From: Pseudoxanthomonas sp. PXM01
GTDB lineage: Bacteria > Pseudomonadota > Gammaproteobacteria > Xanthomonadales > Xanthomonadaceae
DNA: 64,000 bases
Assembly (NCBI RefSeq): GCF_014851815.1
Contig: NZ_JACVAJ010000001.1
Location: forward strand, 682,001-746,000
Reading direction: 5' to 3'
Shown here: positions 8,399 through 17,196 of the stretch, in pieces
Numbering within the stretch: the first letter of the stretch is position 1
Layout: every line of letters begins with the position of its first letter
Program-made: the position numbers and the translations under genes
Notes under the pieces: generated by a model
Told to the model about the DNA's origin: nothing
Databases searched by the model: none
The model's input: only the letters and a program-made list of their open reading frames with translations

Positions 8399-9169
8399 AT
8401 GCAGCTTTCCGATACCCGTGCCGTCATCACCGGCGGTGTCTCCGGCCTCGGCCTGTCCGTGGCCCGCCACCTGGTCGCCCACGGCGGCAAGGCGGCGCTG
8501 TTCGACGTCAACGACGACAAGGGCGCGGCCGCCGTCGCCGAACTCGGCGAAGCCAATGTCCGTTACTTCCGTACCGACGTGACCGATGAAGCCGGCGTGG
8601 CCGCGAACGTCGCTACGGCGAAGGACTTCCTCGGCGGCCTGAATGCGGCGATCAACTGCGCCGGCATCCTCGGCGCGGGCCGCGTGCTGGGCAAGGAAGC
8701 GCCCATGCCGCTGTCGACCTTCCAGGCCACCGTGATGGTCAACCTGGTCGGCAGCTTCAACGTGGCGAAGGCGGCCGCGGACCTGATGCAGCACAACACC
8801 CCGAACGCCGACGGCGAGCGCGGCATCATCGTCAACACCGCCAGCGTGGCGGCGTACGAAGGCCAGATCGGCCAGGCCGCCTACTCGGCCTCCAAGGGCG
8901 GTGTGGTCGGCATGACCCTGCCGATGGCCCGCGAACTCTCGCGCTTCGGCATCCGTGTGATGACCGTCGCCCCCGGCATCTTCTGGACGCCGATGGTCGA
9001 TGGCATGCCGGAGGCCGTGCAGCAGTCGCTCAGCGCGTCGATCCCGTTCCCGTCGCGCCTCGGCAAGCCGGAGGAATTCGCCGACCTGGTCGCCTACATC
9101 CTCGGCAACCCCTACCTCAACGGCGAGACCATCCGCCTCGACGGCGCGGTACGCCTGGCGCCGAAGTAA
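8399..9169 (+). CDS. SDR family dehydrogenase, 3-hydroxyacyl-CoA dehydrogenase type-2-like
   Basis: A 256-residue classical short-chain dehydrogenase. It has the NAD-binding TGGVSGLGLSVARHL near residue 10, NCAGILGAGR, catalytic Ser in NTASVAAYEGQIGQ and the YSASKGG catalytic pair. The closest family by segment order and by the motif APGIFWTPM is the HSD10-type 3-hydroxy-2-methylbutyryl-CoA dehydrogenase of isoleucine and fatty acid oxidation. That substrate is an inference. A TAAAAT -10 candidate about 30 bases before ATG 8399 suggests its own promoter. It stands alone between a repeat and the EF-P-like gene. Confidence 0.87.
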   Translation: MQLSDTRAVITGGVSGLGLSVARHLVAHGGKAALFDVNDDKGAAAVAELGEANVRYFRTDVTDEAGVAANVATAKDFLGGLNAAINCAGILGAGRVLGKEAPMPLSTFQATVMVNLVGSFNVAKAAADLMQHNTPNADGERGIIVNTASVAAYEGQIGQAAYSASKGGVVGMTLPMARELSRFGIRVMTVAPGIFWTPMVDGMPEAVQQSLSASIPFPSRLGKPEEFADLVAYILGNPYLNGETIRLDGAVRLAPK

Positions 9170-9216
9170 GCGGGCCAGTGCCCTCCACTTTCCCATTCCC
9201 CAGATACGGTTGATCC

Positions 9217-9783
9217 ATGAAGGCTTTCGACATCAAAAAGGGCAACGTCGTCGAACACAACGGCGGCGTGTACCAGATCCGCGACATCGAGCGCAGCTCG
9301 CCGCAGGGCCGCGGCGGCAACGTGCGCTTCCGTTTCATCATGTACAGCGTGCCGGGCGGCAACAAGCTGGATGCCAGCTTCGACGCCGACGACAACCTGA
9401 GCGAAGTGGAGCTGCTGCGCCGCCAGGCGACGTATTCCTACAAGGACGGCGACGCGTTCGTCTTCCTCGACGACGAGGACTACACGCCCTACACGCTGGA
9501 CGCCAATGTCATCGGCGATGACGCCGGCTACATCACCGATGGCCTCGCGGGTTGCTACGTGCAGGTCATCGACGAGCTGCCGGTCGCGCTGCAGCTGCCG
9601 CAGCACGTGACGCTGGAAGTGGTCGAGACGCCGCCGGAGCTGAAGGGCGGCACCGCCACCAAGCGTCCGAAGCCGGCCAGGCTGAGCACCGGCATCGAGA
9701 TCATGGTGCCGGAGTACATCACCAACGGTGAGCGCATCCTGGTCAACACGACCACGGGCGAGTTCGGCGGCCGCGCCGACTGA
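9217..9783 (+). CDS. efpL: Elongation factor P-like protein EfpL (YeiP)
   Basis: A 188-residue protein with the three-domain layout of EF-P, which acts at the ribosomal E/P site to relieve stalling on proline-rich stretches. The N-terminal KOW-like domain starts [19 protein letters not shown]. The loop that carries the modified lysine in EF-P reads SSPQGRGGN here, with Arg in place of Lys, as in the unmodified EfpL subgroup. The C-terminus [20 protein letters not shown] matches the family. A canonical efp is presumably elsewhere. Start ATG 9217; single gene facing a convergent neighbour seven bases away. Confidence 0.93.
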   Translation: MKAFDIKKGNVVEHNGGVYQIRDIERSSPQGRGGNVRFRFIMYSVPGGNKLDASFDADDNLSEVELLRRQATYSYKDGDAFVFLDDEDYTPYTLDANVIGDDAGYITDGLAGCYVQVIDELPVALQLPQHVTLEVVETPPELKGGTATKRPKPARLSTGIEIMVPEYITNGERILVNTTTGEFGGRAD

Positions 9784-9790
9784 GGTCGGG

Positions 9791-11614
9791 TTACGACGCG
9801 CCTGCCGCATCCCCTGCGCGCAGGCGCGCGCCGATCGTCTCGAGGTTCGCCTCGATGCCCCGCAGCACCTCGCGCTGGTCGGCAGGCAGCCATCGCTCCA
9901 GTTCGGCGCGCAGCGCGCCATCCTGCTCGCGCAGGCGCGCCACGCGGATCCTCGCCTCCTCCGCCACGCGCGCGCGCTCATCGGCCTGCGGCAGCCCGTA
10001 GCCTTCGGGCACCAGTTCAGAAGGCCGACTGACGAAGCCGGTGTCGCCGAGCCACGCGCGCAACGCATCCAGTGCCCGTGCGATGTCGTCCGACGCGTCG
10101 CGCCCCAGGTACCGCCGCTTCAGTGCGTCGCGCAGCAGCAGTTGCTGGCGACGCTGCGCCGCGTTCTCCAGCACAAACAACGCCGCACTGGTGCGCAGGT
10201 CGGCCTGCGGCAACCAGACGGCACGCTCGCCCGGTGACAACGCCAGCCAGGCCTGCGCATCGCGCTGCGGCAGCGACAGTGCGTCGCGGGCGACCGCGAA
10301 CAGCGCGTCGTACCGCGCGCTCATCGGCTCGAAGTAGTAGCCGAGCCGGCGTGCTTCGTCGGCATTTTCCAGCACATCGATATCCGCGATGCCACGACGC
10401 TCCAGCTTCCTGAGCAGCCCGGTCGGCGTGATGCTCGCCAGCGGCTCGTTGGCCAGACGTGGCACGCCGTCGTGCAACAGCTTCCAGGTCTCGACCGCGC
10501 AGTTGTTGCTGATGAAGTAGTAGCGCCCGTCGTAACTCCAGTGCAACTGGGCGGCGCGTTCCAGCAACGAGCCGATTTCGCTTGGGCCCAGTCGCAACGG
10601 AATGGACTGCAGGCCACGCAGCTCGACCCGGGTGTACTCCTCGATCACCTGGTCCAGCGGCAGAAGGAACAGCCGCGACGGGTACGAGCCGGTCAGGCCA
10701 CGCCAGCCGGAGATCTGCACGTCGCCGACGAAGGCACGGAACGACAGCACGCGATGATGCGAGAGGTCGAAGCGGCAGTCGGGGCCGGGAGTGCGACCGG
10801 GCGCGCAGATCACCAGCCGCAACATGCTGTGGCCCCAGCGGCTCATCGCCTGGGTGTTGCCCTCGGCGAGCAGATAGTCGATCGCGTACACGCGTGCCGG
10901 GTCGAGGGACAACAACGAGGCATCGCCCGCTTCGGCGTCCGCATCGAGGAACGGCAGATCCGGCGTACAGGCACCCGTCGCCGCAGCCACGTTGAAGTGC
11001 GCCGCGAAATGGCGATGCAACGCCGGACGCCGGCATGCGTACGCCGGATCGAGGATGAAGCGCTCCAGGTTCACCGCCACGAATTCGGACGGGCGCTCCC
11101 GTTCGTAGGGGTCCGGCGTCCGCGCGACGAAGTCGTTGCGCGAACGGCGCCCTGCGAACGGGAACACGCTGCGCTGCCACCCGGCCAGATCGCGCAGGCG
11201 CGGATCACCAGACAGGACGTTGCGCTGCGCGCGGTCGTAACTGTGGGCCAGTTCGTGCACGAGCGCCTCGCGGACGGCACGCACGGAAGCATCGTCCGCC
11301 GACACCGTGTCGCGCACTTGCCATGCATCGAGCAGTTGGCGCGACAACAACACGCGACCGCCCACCCGTCGTCCCGCGACATGGTCTGGAAAATCATCGC
11401 GCCACTGCAGGACGAGGCCGGCAGGCAGGCCATTGCGCCATGTCCCGGGCAGGCGCGGCAGGACATCGTCGATGAGCGACTGCGTCGCGGTGACGTCGTC
11501 GGGTGTCAGCCCCGCGGAATCGATCTTGAGCGTAGTCGCCGCAGCGGCCGGCCCCAGCCATGCTCCCAGCAGGAGCACGGCGATGCGCCGGCCCCGGGGC
11601 CGACGCGGATGCAT
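9791..11614 (-). CDS. Secreted DUF4105-type protein with HExxH metal motif
   Basis: A 607-residue exported protein: the N-terminus has an arginine-rich start and a hydrophobic stretch ending PAAAATT, a signal peptide. Residues near 125 contain VHELAHSYD, an HExxH-type zinc motif. The middle part has WGHSMLRLVIC and ISNNCAVETWKLL, characteristic of DUF4105 proteins, where a permuted peptidase-like function has been suggested. The C-terminal third is helical and charged. It shares one base (TGATG) with the upstream small secreted protein gene, so the two form an operon. The function is unknown; a periplasmic hydrolase is plausible. Confidence 0.82.
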   Translation of the reverse strand: MHPRRPRGRRIAVLLLGAWLGPAAAATTLKIDSAGLTPDDVTATQSLIDDVLPRLPGTWRNGLPAGLVLQWRDDFPDHVAGRRVGGRVLLSRQLLDAWQVRDTVSADDASVRAVREALVHELAHSYDRAQRNVLSGDPRLRDLAGWQRSVFPFAGRRSRNDFVARTPDPYERERPSEFVAVNLERFILDPAYACRRPALHRHFAAHFNVAAATGACTPDLPFLDADAEAGDASLLSLDPARVYAIDYLLAEGNTQAMSRWGHSMLRLVICAPGRTPGPDCRFDLSHHRVLSFRAFVGDVQISGWRGLTGSYPSRLFLLPLDQVIEEYTRVELRGLQSIPLRLGPSEIGSLLERAAQLHWSYDGRYYFISNNCAVETWKLLHDGVPRLANEPLASITPTGLLRKLERRGIADIDVLENADEARRLGYYFEPMSARYDALFAVARDALSLPQRDAQAWLALSPGERAVWLPQADLRTSAALFVLENAAQRRQQLLLRDALKRRYLGRDASDDIARALDALRAWLGDTGFVSRPSELVPEGYGLPQADERARVAEEARIRVARLREQDGALRAELERWLPADQREVLRGIEANLETIGARLRAGDAAGAS

Positions 11615-11913
11615 CAGCGGGCCAGGATCGCCTGCGCCAGCTGCATGTCGCTGGCCTTGCGCGCGGCTTCGTCCTTCTCGCGCAGGTGGCGCAGTGCGGC
11701 TTCGAGCTGGGCGCCGCGGATGCGGCCATCGCTGGCGACGAAACTGGCAGCGTCTTCGCGCGCCTGCACGACGATCTTGTCGTCGCCCGACGAGCTGTCG
11801 GACGACGCCGACGAACCGGCCGAGGAGGCACCCGCGGAAGAACCGGCGAAGCTGCCGGCGAGCGTCGGAACGGAGAACGCCAGCAGCACGCCGGCCAGGA
11901 TCAATCGGGACAT
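11614..11913 (-). CDS. Small secreted Ser/Ala/Gly-rich protein
   Basis: A 99-residue protein with a clear signal peptide (MSRLILAGVLLAFSVPTLA) followed by a low-complexity run of Ser, Gly and Ala, then an amphipathic helical tail containing RIRGAQLEAALRHLREKDE. ATG 11913 was chosen because the signal peptide begins there. It precedes and overlaps the DUF4105-type gene, suggesting a joint function in the envelope. I do not recognise the family. Confidence 0.7.
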   Translation of the reverse strand: MSRLILAGVLLAFSVPTLAGSFAGSSAGASSAGSSASSDSSSGDDKIVVQAREDAASFVASDGRIRGAQLEAALRHLREKDEAARKASDMQLAQAILAR

Positions 11914-12002
11914 GGAATTTCCAAACGGGGGAACGCCGTGGCCGGCGCGGTGCGCAAAGACTACCCGCAATCGATGTGGCGAGGATGAATCCGCGACTAT
12001 TG

Positions 12003-13391
12003 TCAGCTGTCGAAGAGCTTGCCCGGGTTCATCAGCCCATTCGGATCCAGCACCCGCTTGATGCCGCGCATCACTGCGATCTCTTCGGCACTGCGCGTGC
12101 TTTCCAGATAGCCTTTCTTTACCAGCCCGATGCCGTGCTCCGCCGAAATGCTGCCGTGGTGGCGTTTCAGCGACGCGGCCAGCAGCTTCGTCACCTGCTC
12201 GCACTGGGTGACGAAGTGCGCGTTCTCCATGCCATCGGGCTTCAGCACGTTGATGTGCAGATTGCCATCACCGATATGGCCGAACCACACCACGTCGAAC
12301 TGCGGATAGGCCTCGCCCAGCAGCGACTGCGTTTCGGCCAGGAAGGCCGGCATCGCCGAGATACGCACCGATACGTCGTTCTTGTAGGGCACGTAGCGCG
12401 CCAGGGCTTCGGTGATGCCTTCGCGCAGGCGCCACAACTGGGCCGCCTGTGCGTCGGACTGGCTGATCACGCCGTCGCTGACCCAGCCCTGCTCCATGCA
12501 GGCTTCGAAGGCCGCCATGGCAGCCGCTTCCTTTGCCTCGTCGCCGATCGCGAATTCGGTGACCACGTAGTAAGGATGCACTTCATCGAAGGGCTTCTGC
12601 GCGCCATGAGCCAGCACGTGCTGCAGCGCGCGGTCGGTGAAGAACTCGAACGCTTCCAGTTGCAGCCGCTCGCGGAACGCGGCGAACACCTGCATCAGCA
12701 CCTCGAACGACGGCAGCGCCAGCAGCATGACGTTGGTCGGCGGCGGCGGATCGGTCAGCCGCACCGTGGCCTCGACCACGATACCGAGCGTGCCTTCCGA
12801 TCCGATCCACAAATGGCGCAGGTCGTAGCCGCTGGAGTTCTTGATCAGCGCCTTGTTGAGCTCCAGCACCTCGCCGGCGCCGGTGACCACCTTCAGGCCG
12901 GCGATCCATTCGCGGGTGTTGCCGTAGCGGATCACGCGGATGCCGCCGGCGTTGGTGGCGATGTTGCCGCCGATCGCGCAGGAACCGCGTGCGGCGAAAT
13001 CCACCGGATAGACCAGGCCATGGTCGCGCGCCGCGTTGTGCACGGCTTCCAGCGGCATGCCGGCCTGCACGGTCAGCGTGCGGTCCACGGCATTGAAGTC
13101 CAGCGCCTGGTTCATACGCTCAAGGCTCAGCACAAGTTCGCCGTTCGCCGCCACAGCGCCACCCGACAGACCGGTGCGACCGCCCGACGGTACGATGGCA
13201 ACGCGATGCTCGTTGGCCCAGCGCACCACGGCCTGCACCTCCTCGACCGTGGCCGGCAGCGCGATCGCCAGCGGCGTCGGCGTCCAGCGGCGGGTCCAGT
13301 CGCGACCGTAGTGTTCCAGGTCGGCAGGCTCGGTCTTCAGTCGCAGCGCCGGGACGGCATGCTGCAGGGCTTCCAGGCGCGGATCGCTCAT
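12003..13391 (-). CDS. FAD-linked oxidoreductase, probable D-2-hydroxyglutarate dehydrogenase
   Basis: A 462-residue flavoprotein of the VAO/PCMH fold. The FAD-binding half has IVPSGGRTGLSGGAV, the GGNIATNAGG loop and GSEGTLGIV. The C-terminal half has the metal/substrate motif FGHIGDGNLHINV and the closing SAEHGIGLVKKGYL. These fit D-2-hydroxyglutarate/D-lactate dehydrogenases. It is divergent from serA, whose product can make D-2-hydroxyglutarate from 2-oxoglutarate. That context favours D-2-hydroxyglutarate as substrate and electron transfer to an ETF or quinone acceptor. A D-lactate or glycolate substrate cannot be ruled out by sequence alone. ATG 13391. Confidence 0.88.
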   Translation of the reverse strand: MSDPRLEALQHAVPALRLKTEPADLEHYGRDWTRRWTPTPLAIALPATVEEVQAVVRWANEHRVAIVPSGGRTGLSGGAVAANGELVLSLERMNQALDFNAVDRTLTVQAGMPLEAVHNAARDHGLVYPVDFAARGSCAIGGNIATNAGGIRVIRYGNTREWIAGLKVVTGAGEVLELNKALIKNSSGYDLRHLWIGSEGTLGIVVEATVRLTDPPPPTNVMLLALPSFEVLMQVFAAFRERLQLEAFEFFTDRALQHVLAHGAQKPFDEVHPYYVVTEFAIGDEAKEAAAMAAFEACMEQGWVSDGVISQSDAQAAQLWRLREGITEALARYVPYKNDVSVRISAMPAFLAETQSLLGEAYPQFDVVWFGHIGDGNLHINVLKPDGMENAHFVTQCEQVTKLLAASLKRHHGSISAEHGIGLVKKGYLESTRSAEEIAVMRGIKRVLDPNGLMNPGKLFDS

Positions 13392-13583
13392 TGCGGGGGC
13401 AGGACTTTCGGGGGCGCCCAGCGTGCCAGCGATGCCGTGTGGCGTCCAGCCGATACCACCCTTGGTTTCAGGGGCAACCAAGCGAAGAAACAACAACCGA
13501 GCTTTCCATGGCGCGCCGCACCATCGGCGTCTTCCATCTGGCATAGTGACGGCCCTTTCCCCTCAGCTGCGACCTTTCCGGCA

Positions 13584-14825
13584 ATGTCGATCAAGAAGAC
13601 CTCGTACCCGAAGCAGGACATCCGCGTGCTGTTGCTGGAAGGGGTCAGTCAGACGGCCGTCGAGACGTTCCGCGCGGCCGGCTATTCGCATATCGAATTC
13701 CACGAGAAGTCGCTGCCGGAAGACGAACTGAAGCGTCGCATCGCCGAGGCGCACATCGTCGGCATCCGTTCGCGCACCCATCTGAGCGAAGACGTACTGG
13801 CGCAGGCTCGCCGCCTGATCGCAGTGGGCTGCTTCTGCATCGGCACCAACCAGGTGGATCTGGACACGGCGGAACTGGCGGGCATCCCGGTCTTCAACGC
13901 GCCCTATTCCAATACCCGCAGCGTGGCCGAGCTGGTGATCGCGCAGGCCATCCTGCTGATGCGCGGCATTCCGCAGAAGAACGCCGAATGCCATCGCGGC
14001 GGCTGGAGCAAGTCGGCCGCCGGCAGCCACGAGGTACGCGGCAAGACGCTGGGCATCATCGGCTACGGCCATATCGGCACCCAGGTCGGCGTACTGGCCG
14101 AAGCCCTGGGCATGCAGGTGCTCTTCCACGACATCGAGACCAAGCTGTCGCTCGGCAATGCCCGCTCGGCCGTGAGCCTGGACGACCTGCTGGCGCAGAG
14201 CGACGTGGTGACGCTGCACGTGCCGGAGACGGCGGCGACCAAGGACATGTTCGGCACCGCACAGATCGCCAAGCTCAAGCACGGCGCGCACGTGATCAAC
14301 GCCTCGCGCGGGACCGTCGTCGACATCGACGCGCTGGCCGATGCGCTGAAGTCGGGCAAAATCGGCGGTGCGGCGGTCGACGTGTTCCCGCTGGAGCCCA
14401 AGGGCAACGCGGAACTGTTCGAGTCGCCGCTGCGCGGCCTCGACAACGTCATCCTTACCCCGCACGTCGGCGGCAGCACGCTGGAGGCGCAGGACAACAT
14501 CGGCATCGAGGTGGCGGCCAAGCTGGTGCGCTACAGCGACAACGGCAGCACGCTGTCGTCGGTGAACTTCCCCGAAGTCACCCTGCCCGGCCACGACGGC
14601 AGCCGCCGCATCCTGCACATCCACCGCAACGTGCCGGGTGTGCTGTCGCAGATCAACGACATCTTCCGCGACCGCGGCATCAACATCGATGGCCAGTTCC
14701 TGCGCACCGATCCCAAGGTCGGCTATGTCGTCATCGATGTCACCGCCGACGAGGAGCAGACCGCCAGCCTGCGCGATGCGATGGCGGCGATCGACGGCAC
14801 GCTGAGGGTGCGCGTGCTGTACTGA
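13584..14825 (+). CDS. serA: D-3-phosphoglycerate dehydrogenase
   Basis: A 413-residue enzyme that starts serine synthesis by oxidising 3-phosphoglycerate. It shows the NAD site GIIGYGHIGTQVG near residue 155, the catalytic Arg in NASRGTVVDIDAL, and the His of TPHVGGSTLEAQ. A C-terminal ACT domain (HRNVPGVLSQINDIFRDRGIN, residues ~340-413) usually gives serine feedback control. The organisation matches the E. coli type rather than the long type. ATG 13584 begins MSIKKTSYPKQD. The 192-bp divergent spacer to the flavoprotein gene probably holds both promoters; I could not single out strong hexamers. Confidence 0.96.
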   Translation: MSIKKTSYPKQDIRVLLLEGVSQTAVETFRAAGYSHIEFHEKSLPEDELKRRIAEAHIVGIRSRTHLSEDVLAQARRLIAVGCFCIGTNQVDLDTAELAGIPVFNAPYSNTRSVAELVIAQAILLMRGIPQKNAECHRGGWSKSAAGSHEVRGKTLGIIGYGHIGTQVGVLAEALGMQVLFHDIETKLSLGNARSAVSLDDLLAQSDVVTLHVPETAATKDMFGTAQIAKLKHGAHVINASRGTVVDIDALADALKSGKIGGAAVDVFPLEPKGNAELFESPLRGLDNVILTPHVGGSTLEAQDNIGIEVAAKLVRYSDNGSTLSSVNFPEVTLPGHDGSRRILHIHRNVPGVLSQINDIFRDRGINIDGQFLRTDPKVGYVVIDVTADEEQTASLRDAMAAIDGTLRVRVLY

Positions 14826-14837
14826 CGCACGGAGGAC

Positions 14838-14859
14838 GGCGGGCCTGGGCCCGCCCTAC
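14838..14859. repeat. GC-rich hairpin repeat, family 2, copy 1
   Basis: GGCGGGCCTGGGCCCGCC at 14838-14855 followed by CTACG. The same unit recurs at 45089-45146 and 47493-47563. It forms a strong hairpin at the end of serA (plus) and the Nudix gene (minus). Its CTA supplies the TAG stop of the minus-strand gene. Confidence 0.75.
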
Positions 14860-15401
14860 GCGTCCCGCGCCAGCCATTTGCGGGCCATGCGGCTGATCGA
14901 CACATCGGCATCGTCGATCATGGACGCGATGTCGCGCCAGGCCAGGTCCAGCGACTCCTCGCTGACCGCATAGTTCTCGCTGCCGGTGGCGCGGACCACG
15001 TAGCGCACGTCGTAGTGCCAGTGTCCGGGGACGTCCTTGCGCTCGGGAATCCAGTGGCGGTCCAAGTCGAAGATCGCGCCCTCGACGCAGAGATCGGCCA
15101 GGCCGGACTCCTCCTCCGCCTCCTTCAGGGCCACGCGCGCCATGTCGGTGTCGCCATCGGCGTGCCCGCCCAGTTGCAGCCAGCGGTCCAGCTTGCGGTG
15201 GTGGGTCATCAGGATGCGCCGGCCATCACCGCTGACCAGCCACACGCCGCCGGTCAGGTGCCCCTCCAGCCGCTCACGCACGAACGGATTGGCCGGATCG
15301 TCCAGCAGCGCCAGGAACTGCCCAGCCACCTCACGTTCGGCCGGCCAACGGCGGGCGTAATCGATGATATGACCCCGGAGATCGCTGTAAGCGGCTGACA
15401 T
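14856..15401 (-). CDS. Nudix hydrolase
   Basis: A 181-residue protein with a central Nudix fold. The Nudix box around LGGHADGDTDMARVALKEAEEESGL departs slightly from the consensus GX5EX7REUXEEXGU: Thr for the first Glu and Lys for Arg, while the catalytic E-EE-G core remains. It should hydrolyse a nucleoside diphosphate linked to another group; the substrate is unknown. Its TAG stop lies in the family 2 repeat. ATG 15401 follows a GATAAT -10 candidate some 50 bases upstream. It is convergent with serA and divergent from the amino acid permease. Confidence 0.85.
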   Translation of the reverse strand: MSAAYSDLRGHIIDYARRWPAEREVAGQFLALLDDPANPFVRERLEGHLTGGVWLVSGDGRRILMTHHRKLDRWLQLGGHADGDTDMARVALKEAEEESGLADLCVEGAIFDLDRHWIPERKDVPGHWHYDVRYVVRATGSENYAVSEESLDLAWRDIASMIDDADVSISRMARKWLARDA

Positions 15402-15558
15402 GGCAGAGTTTTCTTCTGGTTCGACCGAACGTGACCCGGCATTATCGCTCGCGATGTTGCAGTCGCGCTTGTGAACAAGAGGCCGGTTTGGCAAGGTACG
15501 GCGGATCAATCCCCTGCCGCCAGGCAGGGCACAGCCGTTCAGACATGGGGACCACACG

Positions 15559-17097
15559 ATGCTCTTTTGGCGCGTCAAGCCGCTCGACAAAATTCTTGAA
15601 ACGGCTGAAAAGAAGGCGCTAAAACGCCAGCTGGGCGGCTTCCAACTGACGATGCTGGGCATCGGCGCCATCATCGGCACCGGCATTTTCGTCCTCACCG
15701 CCGAAGCGGGCCAGAAGGCCGGCCCCGGCATGATGATCGCGTTCGTGATCGCCGCCGTGGTCTGCGGCCTCGCGGCACTGGCCTACTCCGAACTGGCCTC
15801 GATGGTGCCGGTCTCCGGCTCGGCCTACACCTATACCTACGGCGTTCTGGGCGAAGCGATCGCCTGGACGGTCGGCTGGGCACTCGTCCTGGAGTATGCC
15901 GTCGCGGCCGGCGCGGTCTCGGTGGGCTGGTCAGGCTACGTCAACGGCCTGCTGAACAGCGCGGGGTGGGAGCTTCCACGGGCACTGCAGAGCGGCCCTA
16001 TGGACGGCGGCAGCTTCAACCTGCTGGCTTTCTGCATCGCGCTCGCCGTGACCGGCCTGCTGGTGATCGGCACGTCGAAGTCGGCCAAGGTCAACGCCAT
16101 CCTGGTGCTGATCAAGGTCGCTGCCTTGACCGTCTTCATCGCGATCGCGGTTCCCGCAGCGCAGGACACCAACTTCGAACCGTTCTTCCCGACCGGCTGG
16201 GGCAGCCCCATGGGCGGCATCGGCGTGCTGGGCGCGGCAGCCTCCATCTTCTTCGCCTACGTCGGCTTCGATGCGGTCTCCACCGCCGCCGAGGAAACCA
16301 AGAATCCGAACCGCAACATCCCGATCGGCCTGATCGGGTCGCTGGCGGTATGCACCGTGTTCTACATGCTGGTCAGCTACGGCGCGGTCGGTGCCAACGG
16401 CGCGCAGCCGATGTTCGATGCCAACGGCGTGGCCTTCCACCCGGGCACGCCCGAAATGGCCGCGGCCTGCGTCGGCAGCGACGCGCTGGTCTGCAGCAAG
16501 GAACCGCTGGCCCACGTGCTGAAGGTGATGGGCTTCGCCGGCATCGGCAACGCGATCGGCATGGCTGCCGCGCTGGCCCTGCCGTCGGTCATCCTGATGA
16601 TGCTGTACGGCCAGACCCGCATCTTCTTCACCATGTCGCGCGACGGCCTGCTGCCGCCGGTCCTGTCGAAGGTGCACCCGAAGTTCCACACCCCGCACGT
16701 GGTGACGCTGATCACCGGCGCGTTCGTCGCGCTGTTCGCGGCGCTCTTCCCGGTCGGCATCCTGGCCGACATCTCCAACTCGGGCACGCTGTTCGCGTTC
16801 ATGGCCGTGGCGGCTGCGGTGCTGATCCTGCGCAAGCGCGATCCGAAGCGCCACCGTCCGTTCCGCACGCCGATGGTGTGGCTGATCTGCCCGCTGGCGA
16901 TCGCCGGCTGCCTGCTGCTGTTCCTGAACCTGTCGATGTACACCATCGGCCTGTTCTTCGGCTGGGCGATCCTGGGCCTGATCATCTACTGGGCGTACGG
17001 TTACCGCCACAGCGACCTGGGTCGCGGCGACAAGGGCCCCGATGGCGGCCCGCGCATCGATCCCGAGCCCCCGTTCCACGAAGGCCCCCAGGCCTGA
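15559..17097 (+). CDS. APC-family amino acid permease (cationic amino acid transporter type)
   Basis: A 512-residue inner-membrane transporter with about twelve hydrophobic segments. Signature regions are GIGAIIGTGIFVLTAEAGQKAGPG in the first helix, LAYSELASMVPVSGSAYTY and FFAYVGFDAVSTAAEETKNP, all typical of the CAT/YfnA branch of the APC superfamily. The substrate is likely a neutral or cationic amino acid; it cannot be named from sequence. A GGGGA ribosome site precedes ATG 15559. A clean hairpin follows the gene, separating it from the next transporter. Confidence 0.9.
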   Translation: MLFWRVKPLDKILETAEKKALKRQLGGFQLTMLGIGAIIGTGIFVLTAEAGQKAGPGMMIAFVIAAVVCGLAALAYSELASMVPVSGSAYTYTYGVLGEAIAWTVGWALVLEYAVAAGAVSVGWSGYVNGLLNSAGWELPRALQSGPMDGGSFNLLAFCIALAVTGLLVIGTSKSAKVNAILVLIKVAALTVFIAIAVPAAQDTNFEPFFPTGWGSPMGGIGVLGAAASIFFAYVGFDAVSTAAEETKNPNRNIPIGLIGSLAVCTVFYMLVSYGAVGANGAQPMFDANGVAFHPGTPEMAAACVGSDALVCSKEPLAHVLKVMGFAGIGNAIGMAAALALPSVILMMLYGQTRIFFTMSRDGLLPPVLSKVHPKFHTPHVVTLITGAFVALFAALFPVGILADISNSGTLFAFMAVAAAVLILRKRDPKRHRPFRTPMVWLICPLAIAGCLLLFLNLSMYTIGLFFGWAILGLIIYWAYGYRHSDLGRGDKGPDGGPRIDPEPPFHEGPQA

Positions 17098-17116
17098 CCA
17101 AGGCTGAGGCACTCCC

Positions 17117-17147
17117 GGATGGCGCGGAAACGCGCCATCCTTCGTTT
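17117..17147 (+). terminator. Rho-independent terminator after the amino acid permease
   Basis: Ten-bp perfect stem GGATGGCGCG (17117-17126), GAAA tetraloop, CGCGCCATCC (17131-17140), followed by TTCGTTT. It ends the permease transcript 20 bases after the stop codon. Confidence 0.75.
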
Positions 17148-17196
17148 GGGCGTGGGGAAACCCGTTCCCGCCGTCCCCGTCTTCGACGACACCTGC

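Noticed and set aside
11307-13583. Long upstream extension of the serA frame
   Set aside because: Runs antisense through the D-2-hydroxyglutarate dehydrogenase gene; SerA homology begins at ATG 13584.
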